Source: Eubacteriales bacterium (GTDB taxonomy: Bacteria > Bacillota > Clostridia > Oscillospirales > CAG-272). Taken from it: 6,989 nt of DNA. Below the pieces are notes generated by a model. The model worked only from the letters and a program-made list of their open reading frames with translations, did no database searches and was not told the origin of the DNA. Numbering within the stretch: the stretch's first letter is position 1; every line of letters begins with the position of its first letter. The stretch lies in NCBI GenBank assembly GCA_028709565.1, contig JAQVWU010000153.1, positions 1-6,989 on the forward strand. Reading direction: 5' to 3'. A program made the translations under genes and the position numbers. Of this stretch, positions 6,533-6,989 are shown piece by piece.

Positions 6533-6989
6533 ATGGAATACATCACCTATGAAATGTTCGGAGCCGCCGGAGACGGCGTCACCGACGATATGCCCGCCAT
6601 TGCCGCAGCCCACGCGGATGCCAATGCCAAAGGACTGCCGGTGCGCGTTAAAAAGGGTGTGGTTTACTATATCTCGCCCAAAGCTCTCACCGCCGTCGTC
6701 CGGACCGATACCGACTGGACCGGCGCCGAATTTATCATCGACGACCGGGACTGTGAGCACCGCGGCGCTTCGCTGTTTGTCCTGCCCCCTGCCGCCGACC
6801 CGGTGGAACTGTCCGTTTCCGCGCTCCGCCGGGGGCAAACCCGGGTGGACAATCCCACCGGCGAGGACCTGTATGTGCTGGTCACAAATGAAAATCACAA
6901 AGACTATATCCGCCGCGGTCTGAACCGAAACAACGGTACCGCGCGCAAAGATAATTTCCTGCTGTACGCCGACGGCACCCTGCCCTCCC
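6533..6989 (+). CDS. Pectate-lyase-superfamily (right-handed beta-helix) protein, N-terminal 152 residues (3' end outside window)
   Basis: The N-terminus carries FGAAGDGVTDDMPAIAAAHA (residues 9-28), the hallmark that opens proteins of the Pfam Pectate_lyase_3 / glycosyl-hydrolase-28-related group. It is followed by VYYIS (about 44-48) and TDWTGAEFIIDD (about 60-71), typical of the first coils of such a fold. Members include polysaccharide-cleaving enzymes and phage tail spikes; the substrate cannot be told from this part because catalytic residues usually lie in later coils. There is no signal peptide or membrane segment: the conserved motif begins at residue 9, so export by the Sec route looks unlikely for this start. 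The ribosome site is weak (AAAGCGAG, about 6518-6525), but no better start is seen and the promoter is close upstream. GC-rich codon use matches uvrA/uvrB, so there is no sign of recent transfer. Confidence 0.8.
   Translation, partial: MEYITYEMFGAAGDGVTDDMPAIAAAHADANAKGLPVRVKKGVVYYISPKALTAVVRTDTDWTGAEFIIDDRDCEHRGASLFVLPPAADPVELSVSALRRGQTRVDNPTGEDLYVLVTNENHKDYIRRGLNRNNGTARKDNFLLYADGTLPS

Noticed and set aside
1..6989. CRISPR arrays, tRNA or rRNA genes, insertion sequences
   Set aside because: I looked for spaced direct repeats, cloverleaf-like segments and transposase motifs or terminal inverted repeats and saw none.

Overview
The window looks like an ordinary chromosomal segment of a Gram-positive, low-to-moderate GC bacterium, most likely a member of the Clostridia. 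This rests on the style of the sequence: purine-rich Shine-Dalgarno sites, near-consensus TTGACA/TATAAT promoters, very AT-rich intergenic DNA between GC-richer genes, and the sequence character of UvrA and UvrB. The assignment is inference; there is no rRNA or other taxonomic marker in view.

Layout. (1) 1-1008, minus strand: the N-terminal 336 residues of a 2,3-bisphosphoglycerate-independent phosphoglycerate mutase (gpmI), cut by the window edge. It resembles the long plant/trypanosome form and has an unusual Asp-Lys repeat at its N-terminus. (2) 1009-1345: a divergent, AT-rich regulatory region. It has one promoter for gpmI and two candidate promoters for uvrB, one of them a perfect consensus promoter, plus small dyads and a weak SOS-box-like site. 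(3) 1346-3322 and 3391-6222, plus strand: uvrB and uvrA, 68 bp apart, presumably one operon. (4) 6223-6532: a 310-bp gap with a doubtful 49-codon ORF that runs into a clear Rho-independent terminator, then a strong promoter. (5) 6533-6989, plus strand: the start of a pectate-lyase-superfamily (right-handed beta-helix) protein, cut by the window edge.

How the genes work together: UvrA (damage recognition ATPase) and UvrB (damage verification, helicase fold) are the first two components of nucleotide excision repair; UvrC is not in the window. The glycolytic gpmI is divergently transcribed and has no evident functional link. The beta-helix gene has its own promoter behind a terminator and is a separate transcription unit.

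I did not find a novel multi-gene system. The points that deserve a second look are small: the in-frame 9-bp tandem repeat in gpmI, the layered uvrB promoter region, a Cys-x2-His variant of a UvrA zinc site, a Tyr-to-Phe change in the UvrB beta-hairpin, the small ORF fused to a terminator, and a beta-helix protein with no signal peptide.
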